DNA of 35,306 bases from Clostridia bacterium (GTDB taxonomy: Bacteria; Bacillota; Clostridia; Oscillospirales; CAG-272): the NCBI GenBank assembly GCA_017415485.1, contig JAFQGP010000122.1:1-35306 (forward strand), given 5' to 3'. A program made the translations under genes and the position numbers. Of the stretch, positions 15,835 to 24,040 are shown piece after piece (the first letter of the stretch is position 1; each line of letters begins with the position of its first letter). The notes beneath the pieces are model-generated. The model was not told the DNA's origin, did no database searches, and was given only the letters and a program-made list of their open reading frames with translations.

Positions 15835-17394
15835 TCAATCATCGTAGTGCTTCAACCACTCCACCATCTGCTCGAGCGACTCGAACTTTACGTTTTCGTT
15901 GCTGATCTTGAAGCGCTGGGGCTTGTTCATCACGAGTCCGTTTACGTAGTCGAGCTGGCGGGGTTCGTATTCCTCGTTCTCACGCTGACGGGTGAAGCCG
16001 CGGTATCTCCAATTCGGTGCGTCGGCATCCTTGCGCCAGGGGCGGTTGTCCCAGTAATATCCGCGGAAGGGGTCGCGCTGCTCGCACATACGGTCAAGGA
16101 TCGCATCGTGCAGGCGGTCGCGCTCGGCGGCGTATTCTTCGGAATCAATGAGGTTATTGAGCTCGTAAGGATCCTTTTCGAGATCGTAGAACTCGTCATC
16201 GGAGAGCAGATTGATCGCAAGCTTGTATCTGCCGTCGGTCACGGCGCGCATCGGCTGGAAGCCGCCGTAGTGGTCGTGGTCCTGCTCGAAGCGGGTGAAC
16301 TCGTAGAATACAAGCTCGGGCGCCTCGGCATTTGTGTCGCGGCAGGCATCAAGGATGCTCTCGCCCTGAAGAACTTTAGGGATCGGGAGTCCATAGAACT
16401 CCATAATTGTGGGGCAGACGCTGATATGCGAAACGGGACGCTTTGAGTATACCGTGCCGCGCTCGCCCTCGGGGTGACGGACGATGAAGGGGATTCGCGC
16501 AACATCATCGTAAGCCGCGGGACCCTTTGCAAAAAGGCAATGCGACTGGAGAAGGTCGCCGTGGTCGGAGGTATACATTATCATTGCACTGTCGGGAACG
16601 CATTTGACGACCTCGCCGATGAGGTAGTCGGCATAAGAATTGCAGCCGAAAAAGTAAGGCTGCTTGATCTTGACAGCATCGCGATCCTTTTCCGCATTGC
16701 CCTTCTCCGCCGCCCAGACTTTCTGATGCTCGGGCTTACCCTCAAGTGTATCCCATACCGCGGGATTCTTGGGAAACTCATAATCCTTATACATACTTGC
16801 ATAGGGTTCGGGGCAAAGGCAAGGACCGTGGGGCTCGTCAAAGGAAACCACAAGGAAGTAATCCTCATTCTTGTACTTCTCCATAAAGTCGAGCGCACGC
16901 TTCAGCACACGCGAGCCGTATGTAAAGTCCTCCGGGATATTTTCAAAATCCATCGCTTTTTTCGCGCGCGACTTTACGCGCTCGTCTTCGGTGAGCTCCT
17001 CGAGGTAGCGGCGCATATCGTACCAATATTCTTCCTCCCAACCATCGGGGCAGAAGCCGTTGCCGAAATAATCGGTGCCATCGAGATGCCACTTGCCGAT
17101 ATACGCGCACTTGATCCCGTTGTCGGAAAGTCGTTGACCGATCGTTTTAACGTTGTCGCCGAGAGCCATACCGTTCGCCCACGAGCCGTTCCACGAGGGA
17201 TAAGTACCCGTAAAGAGTCCCGCACGCGCCGGACCGCAGACGGGCTGGGTCGTATACGCGCGCTCAAAGCGAACGCCGTCCGCCGCAAGCGCATCAAGGC
17301 AAGGCGTCGAAAGCCCCGTCTCGCGGTAACAGTTCACCATATCCCAACGCTGTGTGTCGGTCATTATAAATACCATTTGCTTTTTGTCAGCCAT
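15835..17394 (-). CDS. Sulfatase (type I, formylglycine-dependent, Cys type)
   Basis: 519 residues. It hydrolyses sulfate esters, probably on glycans or small molecules. The formylglycine site is CGPAR at 53-57, a Cys-type CxPxR motif that must be matured by an anaerobic radical-SAM enzyme (anSME), not encoded in this window. Other sulfatase blocks are present: the N-terminal metal motif (MTDTQRWD), GKWHL, DEPHGP and SDHGD. The C-terminal YDLEKDPYELNNL block is typical of S1 sulfatases. There is no signal peptide, so it acts in the cytoplasm. GGAGG lies 5 nt before the ATG. It is a single-gene unit with its own promoter, divergent from the membrane-protein pair. Confidence 0.93.
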   Translation of the reverse strand: MADKKQMVFIMTDTQRWDMVNCYRETGLSTPCLDALAADGVRFERAYTTQPVCGPARAGLFTGTYPSWNGSWANGMALGDNVKTIGQRLSDNGIKCAYIGKWHLDGTDYFGNGFCPDGWEEEYWYDMRRYLEELTEDERVKSRAKKAMDFENIPEDFTYGSRVLKRALDFMEKYKNEDYFLVVSFDEPHGPCLCPEPYASMYKDYEFPKNPAVWDTLEGKPEHQKVWAAEKGNAEKDRDAVKIKQPYFFGCNSYADYLIGEVVKCVPDSAMIMYTSDHGDLLQSHCLFAKGPAAYDDVARIPFIVRHPEGERGTVYSKRPVSHISVCPTIMEFYGLPIPKVLQGESILDACRDTNAEAPELVFYEFTRFEQDHDHYGGFQPMRAVTDGRYKLAINLLSDDEFYDLEKDPYELNNLIDSEEYAAERDRLHDAILDRMCEQRDPFRGYYWDNRPWRKDADAPNWRYRGFTRQRENEEYEPRQLDYVNGLVMNKPQRFKISNENVKFESLEQMVEWLKHYDD

Positions 17395-17427
17395 TTTAAC
17401 CTCCGAAATAGTTGTATTATTGCTTAT

Positions 17428-17456
17428 ATTATATCACACATCTTCGCTTTTTGCAA
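17428..17456 (-). promoter_or_regulatory. Sigma-A promoter of the sulfatase gene
   Basis: Minus-strand TTGCAA (17451-17456), a 17-bp spacer, then perfect TATAAT (17428-17433). Confidence 0.75.
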
Positions 17457-17493
17457 TATTTTTACCTCAAATACAGTTTTTTATCAAAAACTA

Positions 17494-17522
17494 TTGACAT
17501 TTAATTCATTTTATGGTATAAT
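17494..17522 (+). promoter_or_regulatory. Perfect-consensus sigma-A promoter of the paralogous pair
   Basis: TTGACA (17494-17499), 17-bp spacer, TATAAT (17517-17522). Both hexamers match the consensus exactly. AGGAGG follows at 17537-17542. Confidence 0.9.
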
Positions 17523-17548
17523 ACAATCGCTTGATTAGGAGGATTAAA

Positions 17549-18166
17549 ATGAGGATCAATTTTGAAAGAATTAAATACTCGCCGTTCGGAAAAAAGATTT
17601 TCGGCATCATGATTCCCACCTTGATTCCGCTGTCTTTCGGATGCCTTCTTTCGTTTTTTGTTATTTGGCTCTGTGTCAACGCGGGCGGAAAAATGTATAT
17701 TTTAGCTGCTCTTTACGCCATACTGCTCGGTTTCTGCGTCTACGCGGGATATAAAACGATCTCGGATAAGCTCTTTCAGGCAAAGCTGATATCCGCAATG
17801 ACCGACGAGGAGCACAACGAGCTTGTTAAAGAATATAAAAAATTCAAGGAAAACAACGATATTACCCTTGGCTGTATGACAAGCTACGGCATCATCCTTG
17901 ACGAGCAGATATGCCCCTGGGATATAATCAAAGAGATCGAATTCACGCCAAGTTGGCAGGCACAAAGAGGAAAACTCCGTTATGTGGTTTCCACTACTGT
18001 TAAGCTCCATATCGTTTACGGCAAACACCGTCGCATCATCAAGGAAGATATTTGCAACTACCCCGCAGACATCTCCGAAGACATACAGCAGTTCAAGTCC
18101 GCAATTTCCAAGTACACCGACCGCGAAATAAAAATCAACAACAGATACTATCACACAAATTTTTAA
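17549..18166 (+). CDS. Two-span membrane protein, paralogue 1, unknown function
   Basis: 205 residues from the ATG at 17549, with AGGAGG 6 nt upstream. It begins with MRINFERIKYSPFGK, shared with the next gene. Two hydrophobic segments lie at about 19-44 and 49-67. A cytoplasmic domain follows with a shared block (ISAMTDEEHNELVKEYKKF, then TSYGIILDEQICPWDIIKEIEF). The SYG..L....PW..IK.IEF pattern resembles the beta-strand plus W-containing turn of bacterial PH-like/YcxB-type domains, but I do not claim membership. It is followed after 9 bp by its paralogue. No function can be assigned. Confidence 0.85.
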   Translation: MRINFERIKYSPFGKKIFGIMIPTLIPLSFGCLLSFFVIWLCVNAGGKMYILAALYAILLGFCVYAGYKTISDKLFQAKLISAMTDEEHNELVKEYKKFKENNDITLGCMTSYGIILDEQICPWDIIKEIEFTPSWQAQRGKLRYVVSTTVKLHIVYGKHRRIIKEDICNYPADISEDIQQFKSAISKYTDREIKINNRYYHTNF

Positions 18167-18175
18167 GGAATTAAA

Positions 18176-18796
18176 ATGAAGATCAACTTTGAAAGAATCA
18201 GATACTCGCCTTTTGGCAAGCGGATAACAAACCGCTTCAAGGGTTCAATAATAATGAACGCAATGATGCTGCCCTTGATGGTTTTCTTATCCCTTATCTT
18301 TTTCGCGCCTTCGGTTTGGCTTGGTATTTGTATGATACCGATAACCGTCGGCGTACCGATCTTCTTAATATATGCATCAACAAAGGAAGCACTTCTCGGG
18401 GCAGAAATCCTCTCCGCAATGACCGATGAAGAACACAACAAGCTCGTACTCGAATATAAAAAATACGAAGAGCGCAACATTATCCGTTACGGGCATCTGA
18501 CCTCATACGGACTCATTCTAAATGCTAATATTCTGCCTTGGGGAAATATTAAAGCAATCGAATTCGTCCCGGGTGAATACCGTTATGTATACAGAAAGTA
18601 CGGCAGTCATATGAAATACTATCCTGCCAAGATAAAGGTCACGTTACTTTTCGGCGCAAAGAAGATTACCGAAACAAAATCTCTCGACAACGAAGACTAC
18701 GACCTTTCCGACGAGATCGCACTTTTTCTCGAATCAATTCCCAAGTACACCGAACACAAATTTGAAGTAACCAACGGGTATTATTACGCCAAATAA
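18176..18796 (+). CDS. Two-span membrane protein, paralogue 2, unknown function
   Basis: 206 residues, starting MKINFERIRYSPFGK and matching the upstream gene across the full length. The same MTDEEHNxLVxEYKK and TSYGxIL blocks, PWGNIKAIEF and a Tyr-rich C-terminal end (NGYYYAK versus NRYYHTNF) are present. The hydrophobic region (about 25-66) is the most diverged part. The ribosome site is weak (AAGGAA), so translation may depend on the upstream gene 9 bp away. A recent tandem duplication is the simplest explanation. A perfect 40-bp palindromic terminator follows at once. Confidence 0.85.
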   Translation: MKINFERIRYSPFGKRITNRFKGSIIMNAMMLPLMVFLSLIFFAPSVWLGICMIPITVGVPIFLIYASTKEALLGAEILSAMTDEEHNKLVLEYKKYEERNIIRYGHLTSYGLILNANILPWGNIKAIEFVPGEYRYVYRKYGSHMKYYPAKIKVTLLFGAKKITETKSLDNEDYDLSDEIALFLESIPKYTEHKFEVTNGYYYAK

Positions 18797-18798
18797 AA

Positions 18799-18838
18799 CA
18801 CAAAAATGACTGAATCCGCGGATTCAGTCATTTTTGTG
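18799..18838. terminator. Perfect 40-bp palindrome, bidirectional terminator
   Basis: Two 20-nt arms are exactly complementary (18799-18818 and 18819-18838), with A-runs on one side and T-runs on the other. It separates two convergent genes with 2 bp and 1 bp to spare, so it can end both transcripts. Confidence 0.88.
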
Positions 18839-18839
18839 T

Positions 18840-19631
18840 TCATTTAAGTATAAACTTATCCTCTTCGGTCAGCTCCAGATCATCTATGACACGCTCAAAC
18901 TTCTTGCGTGCGTTATCCAATCCCGCGGGGTGGTGAGCGTCGCTTCCGAGATAGAATTTACAGCCCTCCTCCTTGGCAATTCTGAACGGGCGGAGAACCG
19001 TGTCGCGCTCCTCGTCCGGATACGACATATTGATCTCGATGCCCACTCCGAGACTTGCCGCCTTTGCGAAAATGCGGTGCATATCCGCCTCGGCAATAGA
19101 ATCGAGTGTCTCAAGATACTTTGCGCGGTCGCCCTTCCATATAAGTCCGCAGACCAGGTGAGCGATGCCGATCTTATGGAACGGCAGATCCATCGAAAGG
19201 AGCGCATCGAGCTTATCTACCCAAACCTGTGCGCGAGTCTGCGGTGTTGCAAGGTGCTCCTCCGCGATCGTAAATTTTTCCATATGGAAGTGCGTGGTAG
19301 GGATAACGATGAAAGCAAGCTCCTCCATTCTCTCGCGCGAGCAGCCGACAGTCATATTTTTGTCCATCTCGGTCTCGCAACCGAAAAGGAACTTGACCTT
19401 GTCGCTCTGCGGCAGAGGCTTTGCTTGACAGATGTGGGGATAGTCCTGCGCCGAATACCACTTTGACGCGCCGGGTACGGTTTCGTCCCAGAAATGGTCG
19501 GCAAGAACAATGGTGTGAAGTCCCTCGTCCTCGGCATATTTCAGAATACGCTCATTGTTCTGCTCGGGATCGCGCGAGCAGGACGAGATCTGCGAATGAA
19601 TGTGAAAATCGTGGTCAAATACGTACTTCAT
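18840..19631 (-). CDS. PHP-domain phosphoesterase
   Basis: 263 residues. PHP enzymes use a cluster of metals to cleave phosphomonoesters, for example histidinol phosphate. The N-terminal H10-x-H12 motif (FHIHS), LADHFWDE, the E of FGCETEMD, the His pair around IPTTHFHM and the C-terminal GSDAHHP motif are all visible. There is no histidine operon nearby. As the last gene of a glycan operon, 11 bp after the CE15 gene, it may act on a sugar phosphate or a related compound; this is inferred from position. GAGG lies 9 nt before the ATG. Confidence 0.88.
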   Translation of the reverse strand: MKYVFDHDFHIHSQISSCSRDPEQNNERILKYAEDEGLHTIVLADHFWDETVPGASKWYSAQDYPHICQAKPLPQSDKVKFLFGCETEMDKNMTVGCSRERMEELAFIVIPTTHFHMEKFTIAEEHLATPQTRAQVWVDKLDALLSMDLPFHKIGIAHLVCGLIWKGDRAKYLETLDSIAEADMHRIFAKAASLGVGIEINMSYPDEERDTVLRPFRIAKEEGCKFYLGSDAHHPAGLDNARKKFERVIDDLELTEEDKFILK

Positions 19632-19642
19632 TGATGTATTCC

Positions 19643-20650
19643 TCAGCTTTCTAAAAATTCAATATAATATTTCCAGTCCTCGCGGCTCTGGTAATGGCTG
19701 CCTTTGCGGATGTGGTAGCCAACGTCACCGCCGACGATGGGCTTTCCGCATTCGGGCATTTTGCCGTTATGTATGAATCCGACTCCGCCATGCTTTTTGT
19801 AAAACTCGCCCGCCAAAGTGCAGGAGAGGAATTCGTTTTTCGGGCAAGCCCAGGCGTCGCCCTCGGCGCTTGCAACGTAAACGCGGTGCGGATAGTTCGC
19901 GGCAACGAGGAAATGTTGATCAAATGGCATCGCGTCCTCGTTATCCGAGTATTTATAGTATTTTTCACAGAACCAATAGGGGAAGCGGTCAACGATCTTT
20001 TTGACGGTCTCGCCGTCGTTATCCCTTGCGATCGACGCGCCCGAGCAACCCGAATCGTTCGAGATGCCGCAATAGAATCGCTCGTCGAGCATACCCGCAA
20101 GCAGTGCGGTCTTTCCGAGACGGGAATGACCCGTGACCGAAATTCGGCTAGGATCTATCGAGTCAAGAGTCAGCGCATAATCAAGCACTCGCATAGCCGC
20201 CCAAGCCCAAAGACCGATCTTTCCGCAAGAATCGGGATCGCGCTTGCCCTCGGGATACACAAGTCCCGCAAGACCGTCCGTGAAATTGCCGTCGTCGGAC
20301 GTTACTTCCTTGTAGCAGAATGAAAGAACGGCATATCCCGCGTCAATGATCTCCTCGGTCGGCTGATATTTGTCGGGAACCTCGGGGCGGAAATTGATGT
20401 GGACAAAGGCGGGGACGGGCGTATCCTTCTTCGGGATCGCAACGCGGATGGGGAAGGAAAAACTTCCGAAATCGCATTCGCAAACGAGGTTATAGATTTC
20501 AAGATCTGCCTTTCCCGCGCAGAATTTTTTGTCGCGCTCGACAAGCTCTGCCTTGACCGAGAGCGGTGCGGCAGGCAGATAGCCGTATTCCTCGCGCAGA
20601 AGAAGATCGACTATCTCGCTTTTTTCGTAGTTACAAACGTTCGGGATCAT
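19643..20650 (-). CDS. CE15-like glucuronoyl esterase, no signal peptide
   Basis: 335 residues. CE15 enzymes hydrolyse esters of 4-O-methyl-glucuronic acid, such as those linking glucuronoxylan to lignin. The family blocks are clear: nucleophile S176 in GHSRLGK (174-180), NDSGCSGAS (198-206), FPYWF, PFDQH and the catalytic-His block YHIRKGSHY (312-320) ahead of a DW pair. Known CE15 enzymes are usually exported, but this one lacks a signal peptide and must act on imported fragments. It starts within an ATGA overlap with the preceding hydrolase gene (20647-20650). An acetyl-xylan-esterase-like activity on other uronate esters is an alternative. Confidence 0.88.
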   Translation of the reverse strand: MIPNVCNYEKSEIVDLLLREEYGYLPAAPLSVKAELVERDKKFCAGKADLEIYNLVCECDFGSFSFPIRVAIPKKDTPVPAFVHINFRPEVPDKYQPTEEIIDAGYAVLSFCYKEVTSDDGNFTDGLAGLVYPEGKRDPDSCGKIGLWAWAAMRVLDYALTLDSIDPSRISVTGHSRLGKTALLAGMLDERFYCGISNDSGCSGASIARDNDGETVKKIVDRFPYWFCEKYYKYSDNEDAMPFDQHFLVAANYPHRVYVASAEGDAWACPKNEFLSCTLAGEFYKKHGGVGFIHNGKMPECGKPIVGGDVGYHIRKGSHYQSREDWKYYIEFLES

Positions 20651-21372
20651 TTTGCGCCCCCGATATAATCAAGCGCGAGGCGAAGCTTCTTGTCCTGTGC
20701 CGCGAAGGTCAGCTTGCAATGGCCGCGATTCGGGATGATCTCAAGCTCGATGTCCTGTCCGCACGCCTTCATCGCCTCGACGAACTTCATCGAATGGCGT
20801 TCAAGGTTGACCGACTTATCCTTGTCGCAATGGAAGATATAATACTTGACCTTCGGCATCTCGGGCGCGAGATGGAAGGGCGAATAACGCTTCAGAATGT
20901 CATTCAGCTCGCCTTCTTCATTCCAGAACGCGCTGTAGATCGTTCTCGGCAGATCGGGACGCTCGGTGAAGTGGTACACAAGATCGCAAACGGGGCAGTT
21001 CGAGATGCACGCCACGGGAGTGCGCTTCGCGTATCTCGTGTAAACGAGCGAAGCAAGCCCGCCCATACTCTGCCCCATCGACACAACGGGCGTATCTTCG
21101 GGCAGGTCGTATTTTTCAAACAGAACGTCAACGATCTCATCTGTGTAAGCAATCGCCTGCGCGTTCATCCAGGACCAGGGGTTGTTGTAGGGATGCACGT
21201 AAAGCACACCTTCCTCGCCGTAATAAACACCCTCGTTGGTGTCATCGTCATATATATCCTTGTTGTTCAGTCCGCAAAAATATATGACAATGCCCTTGAT
21301 GGGCTTTTTGCAGACCTTGTCGTTAACGTAAGCAAAACTGCGTATGGTTTCGTAGGTGATTATTTTATTCAT
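20647..21372 (-). CDS. Alpha/beta hydrolase (esterase-like)
   Basis: 241 residues from the ATG at 21370-21372. The ATG two codons upstream is rejected because GAGGAG would sit only 1-2 nt away from it, versus 7 nt here. The nucleophile elbow is GQSMGG with S102. The acid is probably the D in FHCDKDKSV, and the His is in NRGHCKL near the C-terminus. YFCGLNNKDIYDD and a WSWMN lid-like region follow the fold. It is intracellular. Its start overlaps the fucosidase stop by 8 bp and its stop overlaps the CE15 start as ATGA. De-acetylation or ester cleavage of a glycan fragment is likely; the substrate is unknown. Confidence 0.88.
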   Translation of the reverse strand: MNKIITYETIRSFAYVNDKVCKKPIKGIVIYFCGLNNKDIYDDDTNEGVYYGEEGVLYVHPYNNPWSWMNAQAIAYTDEIVDVLFEKYDLPEDTPVVSMGQSMGGLASLVYTRYAKRTPVACISNCPVCDLVYHFTERPDLPRTIYSAFWNEEGELNDILKRYSPFHLAPEMPKVKYYIFHCDKDKSVNLERHSMKFVEAMKACGQDIELEIIPNRGHCKLTFAAQDKKLRLALDYIGGAK

Positions 21373-22585
21373 ATCCATTCTCCTCTATTTCAATTTCCAA
21401 AACGATCGCCTCATTTGAAAGCTCGTCGATCGGGATGCCGGTGATGTGTAGGTATTCGTGCTCTGCTCTTCCCGTTTTTCCGTTGAAGAATTCGGGCAGA
21501 CGCTCGAAAGCAAACGCAAGGTCTGCGCCCGTATTCAAAAGGCGAACGCGCTTCGGCGTGTGCGGGAAAAATTTAATATCCACCGCGGATGACGATGCGC
21601 TATTATATAAATGGAAGTAAAGTTTGCCGTTCTTGCGGTTGACGATGCAGCTGTCGTGCCTTACCGAGTAGTCAAAGGAGTCGCCCTCGGCAGACTCAAG
21701 GCAACCCTCCATACGGTTGTACCAATCGCCGATTCGTCGCAAACGGCTCGCGTATTCTTCGGTTATCTCTCCAAGACCGTCGGGACCGACGTTGAGAAGA
21801 TAGCTTCCGCCCATCGCCATAATTCGGTCGATCGAGGAAACGAGGTGACGATAGGAATAAAAATCCTCATTCTCGCGGTATCCCCAACTCTGTCGTCCGA
21901 GAGAATTGCAAGCCTCGGTCATTCTTGTGAATCTCTCACCCTCCGCCGCGCGGTATTCGCGTTCGGGAGTTGAAAAATCGCCCTTATCCCAACCGCGGTC
22001 GTTGATAAGTATGCCGGGCTGCAAGCTTCTCGCAAGCTCATTGAGCGAAGGATCGTCGATCTTCGGCGGGATGTCCCAGAAAAGGGTGTATATCTTGCCG
22101 TAATTCGTCAGAAGCTCGGTGATCTGGTTCTTGATATACTCGCGGTAGCCCTCGGTATCGACTGTCTCCTTATCGACCGCCTTCCACTGATGCGTCGAAT
22201 TCGGGTTGTAGCCGAGCGGATGGTTCCAGTCGGGATTCGAATAGTAAAGTCCGAGGAGCATTCCGTGTTTTTCGCAGGCATCGGCAAGCATTTTGAGCAC
22301 ATCCTTGCCGTAGGGCGTGTTCATTACGTTATAATCGGTATATTTCGTATCCCACATACAAAAGCCGTCGTGGTGCTTTGCCGTAAAGCAGATATACTTC
22401 ATCCCCGCCTCTTTTGCAAGGATGACCCACTTTTCGGGATCGTAGTTTACGGGATCAAAGGTCTCCTTCAGAGCCTCGTATCTTTCTCTGTCCCAATCGA
22501 AGCGCGCGTAGACCTGCTCCTGCACGCCTGTCTGCGCATAGATGCCCCAATGGACGAACATTCCGAATTTGTTGTCAAAAATCAT
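21365..22585 (-). CDS. GH29 alpha-L-fucosidase
   Basis: 406 residues, matching a GH29 catalytic barrel with a short C-terminal beta domain. Family blocks are present: FVHWGIYA, AKHHDGFCMWDT (H71-H72), GLYYSNPDWN, the nucleophile D171 in TLFWDIPP, and YLLNVGPDGLGEI. Family members release alpha-linked fucose by retaining hydrolysis. There is no signal peptide, so it would act on imported oligosaccharides. The sequence FWDIPP differs slightly from the common LWFDG context, so some other L-sugar could be used. It starts 9 bp after the sugar isomerase gene. Confidence 0.92.
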   Translation of the reverse strand: MIFDNKFGMFVHWGIYAQTGVQEQVYARFDWDRERYEALKETFDPVNYDPEKWVILAKEAGMKYICFTAKHHDGFCMWDTKYTDYNVMNTPYGKDVLKMLADACEKHGMLLGLYYSNPDWNHPLGYNPNSTHQWKAVDKETVDTEGYREYIKNQITELLTNYGKIYTLFWDIPPKIDDPSLNELARSLQPGILINDRGWDKGDFSTPEREYRAAEGERFTRMTEACNSLGRQSWGYRENEDFYSYRHLVSSIDRIMAMGGSYLLNVGPDGLGEITEEYASRLRRIGDWYNRMEGCLESAEGDSFDYSVRHDSCIVNRKNGKLYFHLYNSASSSAVDIKFFPHTPKRVRLLNTGADLAFAFERLPEFFNGKTGRAEHEYLHITGIPIDELSNEAIVLEIEIEENGYE

Positions 22586-22594
22586 TTCGTCACC

Positions 22595-23368
22595 TCATCT
22601 GAATTGCTTGAGCAGTTCGTATGCGTTCTTTACCGAGGTTTCAAAATCGGGCACGTGGCGGCATTCAAGGCTCATTCTGCCCTCGTAGCCTGTATTTTTG
22701 AGATATTCGATTTTGGGAGCGATCTCATCAAGATCGTCAACGGTGGGAGTATATCTGTCCGCCCTTGCAATATGGGAATGAACAAGGAAGCCCTTTGTGC
22801 CGTCAAGCGTTTCGATCGGCTCACCGTTGACGGCGTGGTGATAAAGGTCTATCATCGCAAGCACGTTCGGATGCGCCACCTTCTTTGCGATGTCCATACC
22901 GTCCGCAAAGGTGATAATGAAATTCGTTTCACCTGCATTCAGCGGCTCGACCGTTACGGCAATTCCGTATTTCGCGCCTACCTCGCCGCAGATACGAAGA
23001 ACTTCGGCGAACTGTGCCTCTGCCTCATCTTTGGTATATCCCTCGCGGATATTTCTTGCCTTTGACGAGCCGATAACAACGACCCTCAGACCGAGCTCCG
23101 CACCGCGCGCAAAGCCCTTTTCACAGTATGCGCGAACGTTTTTCTTTATCTCTTCAAAATCATCCTTGGAATATAGCACGAAGTCGCCCGGGAAAAAGCC
23201 GTTTGCCGCCTCAACGTCGAGCCCCGACTCCGCCCTCATTTTCTTCATTTCCTCAAATTCCCCGTCACTTGCAAGAGTGATCTTCGAAAAATTTCCCTCA
23301 ACGTAATCGTATCCCGCCGCGGCAACGATGCCCCAGCGGTCATGGGAAGAACAAACACCAATTTTCAT
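22595..23368 (-). CDS. Sugar phosphate isomerase/epimerase, xylose-isomerase-like TIM barrel
   Basis: 257 residues. It belongs to the AP-endonuclease-2/IolE-like TIM-barrel superfamily. Likely metal ligands are E in VEPLNAGETN, D in AMIDLYHH, H in LVHSHIAR and E in SLECRHVP. Family members are keto-sugar epimerases or inositol-pathway enzymes, and substrate cannot be read from sequence. It is the first gene of the five-gene glycan operon, with a strong promoter 32 bp upstream and a GAGGTGAAGT ribosome site. In this context it probably processes the sugar released by the fucosidase or a uronate. Confidence 0.9.
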   Translation of the reverse strand: MKIGVCSSHDRWGIVAAAGYDYVEGNFSKITLASDGEFEEMKKMRAESGLDVEAANGFFPGDFVLYSKDDFEEIKKNVRAYCEKGFARGAELGLRVVVIGSSKARNIREGYTKDEAEAQFAEVLRICGEVGAKYGIAVTVEPLNAGETNFIITFADGMDIAKKVAHPNVLAMIDLYHHAVNGEPIETLDGTKGFLVHSHIARADRYTPTVDDLDEIAPKIEYLKNTGYEGRMSLECRHVPDFETSVKNAYELLKQFR

Positions 23369-23399
23369 TACTTCACCTCACGGCAATATTGATAGTTTA

Positions 23400-23428
23400 A
23401 TTATAGCATAAAGAGGGGGAGTTGTCAA
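23400..23428 (-). promoter_or_regulatory. Sigma-A promoter of the glycan operon
   Basis: Minus-strand TTGACA (23423-23428), 17-bp spacer, TATAAT (23400-23405); both perfect. It drives the operon ending at 18840. No catabolite-repression-like site was evident by eye. Confidence 0.85.
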
Positions 23429-23434
23429 CGAAAT

Positions 23435-23572
23435 AGTGGAAAGTGAAAAGTGGAAAGTGAAAAGTTTCGGTACTTTTTTCGCGATGCTCAAAAAGTATTT
23501 TATTATAATTAATTCCGTGCCACGCACGGAATTATTCCTTCACTTTTCACTTTCCACTTTACACTTTTCACT
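23435..23572. repeat. Palindromic element bounded by heptamer arrays, copy 2
   Basis: Four heptamers AGTGGAA/AGTGAAA/AGTGGAA/AGTGAAA (23435-23462) face inverted copies at 23541-23572. Inside lie an inner hairpin around GTACTTTTT/AAAAAGTA and a second hairpin ATTCCGTG/CACGGAAT. It shares AGTTTCGG...TTTTT.CGC next to the heptamers with the copy at 15518-15831, so the two are one family with different cores. Confidence 0.72.
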
Positions 23573-23600
23573 GAAAAAAGCCCCTTTCGGGGCTTTTTTC
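23573..23600 (-). terminator. Terminator after nifU
   Basis: Twelve-bp arms GAAAAAAGCCCC (23573-23584) and GGGGCTTTTTTC (23589-23600) with a 4-nt loop. The stem begins inside the nifU stop codon region, so termination directly follows translation. The stem itself contributes the T-run on either strand. Confidence 0.9.
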
Positions 23601-24030
23601 AGTGGTGACAATGTTCGCAATTTGCGCAATCGTGGAAGAGTTTGCAATCGTAGATTATGCCGTTTTTGTCGTAGTAATCCTTGACTGCGGACTTGACTGC
23701 TTCTTCTGCAAGGACGGAGCAGTGTATCTTCTGCGCGGGAAGACCGTCGAGAGCTTCTGTAACTGCCTTGTTGGTGAGCTGGAGCGCCTCGCTGATGGGC
23801 TTGCCCTTGATCATTTCGGTAGCCATCGAGCTCGATGCGATCGCGGAGCCGCAGCCGAAGGTCTCGAACTTGACGTCAACGATGACGTCGTTCTCGATCT
23901 TGAGATATATCTTCATAATATCTCCGCACTTTGCGTTGCCGACCTCGCCGACGCCGTCAGCATTCTCGATAACGCCGACGTTGCGGGGGTTGCGGAAATG
24001 ATCCATTACCTTTTCGCTGTATAATGCCAT
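23599..24030 (-). CDS. nifU: Iron-sulfur cluster scaffold NifU/IscU-like
   Basis: 143 residues. The scaffold holds a nascent Fe-S cluster built with sulfur from the cysteine desulfurase. The three ligand cysteines are C35 (NAKCGD), C60 (FGCGSA) and C104 (KIHCSVLAEEA), and the D37 aspartate is present. An extra C-terminal tail has four more cysteines (129, 135, 138, 141) and ends CHH. It follows nifS after 10 bp in the same transcript. The tail is unusual compared with the core IscU fold but similar short Cys-rich tails occur in other Clostridia NifU-type proteins as I recall. Confidence 0.95.
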   Translation of the reverse strand: MALYSEKVMDHFRNPRNVGVIENADGVGEVGNAKCGDIMKIYLKIENDVIVDVKFETFGCGSAIASSSMATEMIKGKPISEALQLTNKAVTEALDGLPAQKIHCSVLAEEAVKSAVKDYYDKNGIIYDCKLFHDCANCEHCHH

Positions 24031-24040
24031 TTTAGTTTCC

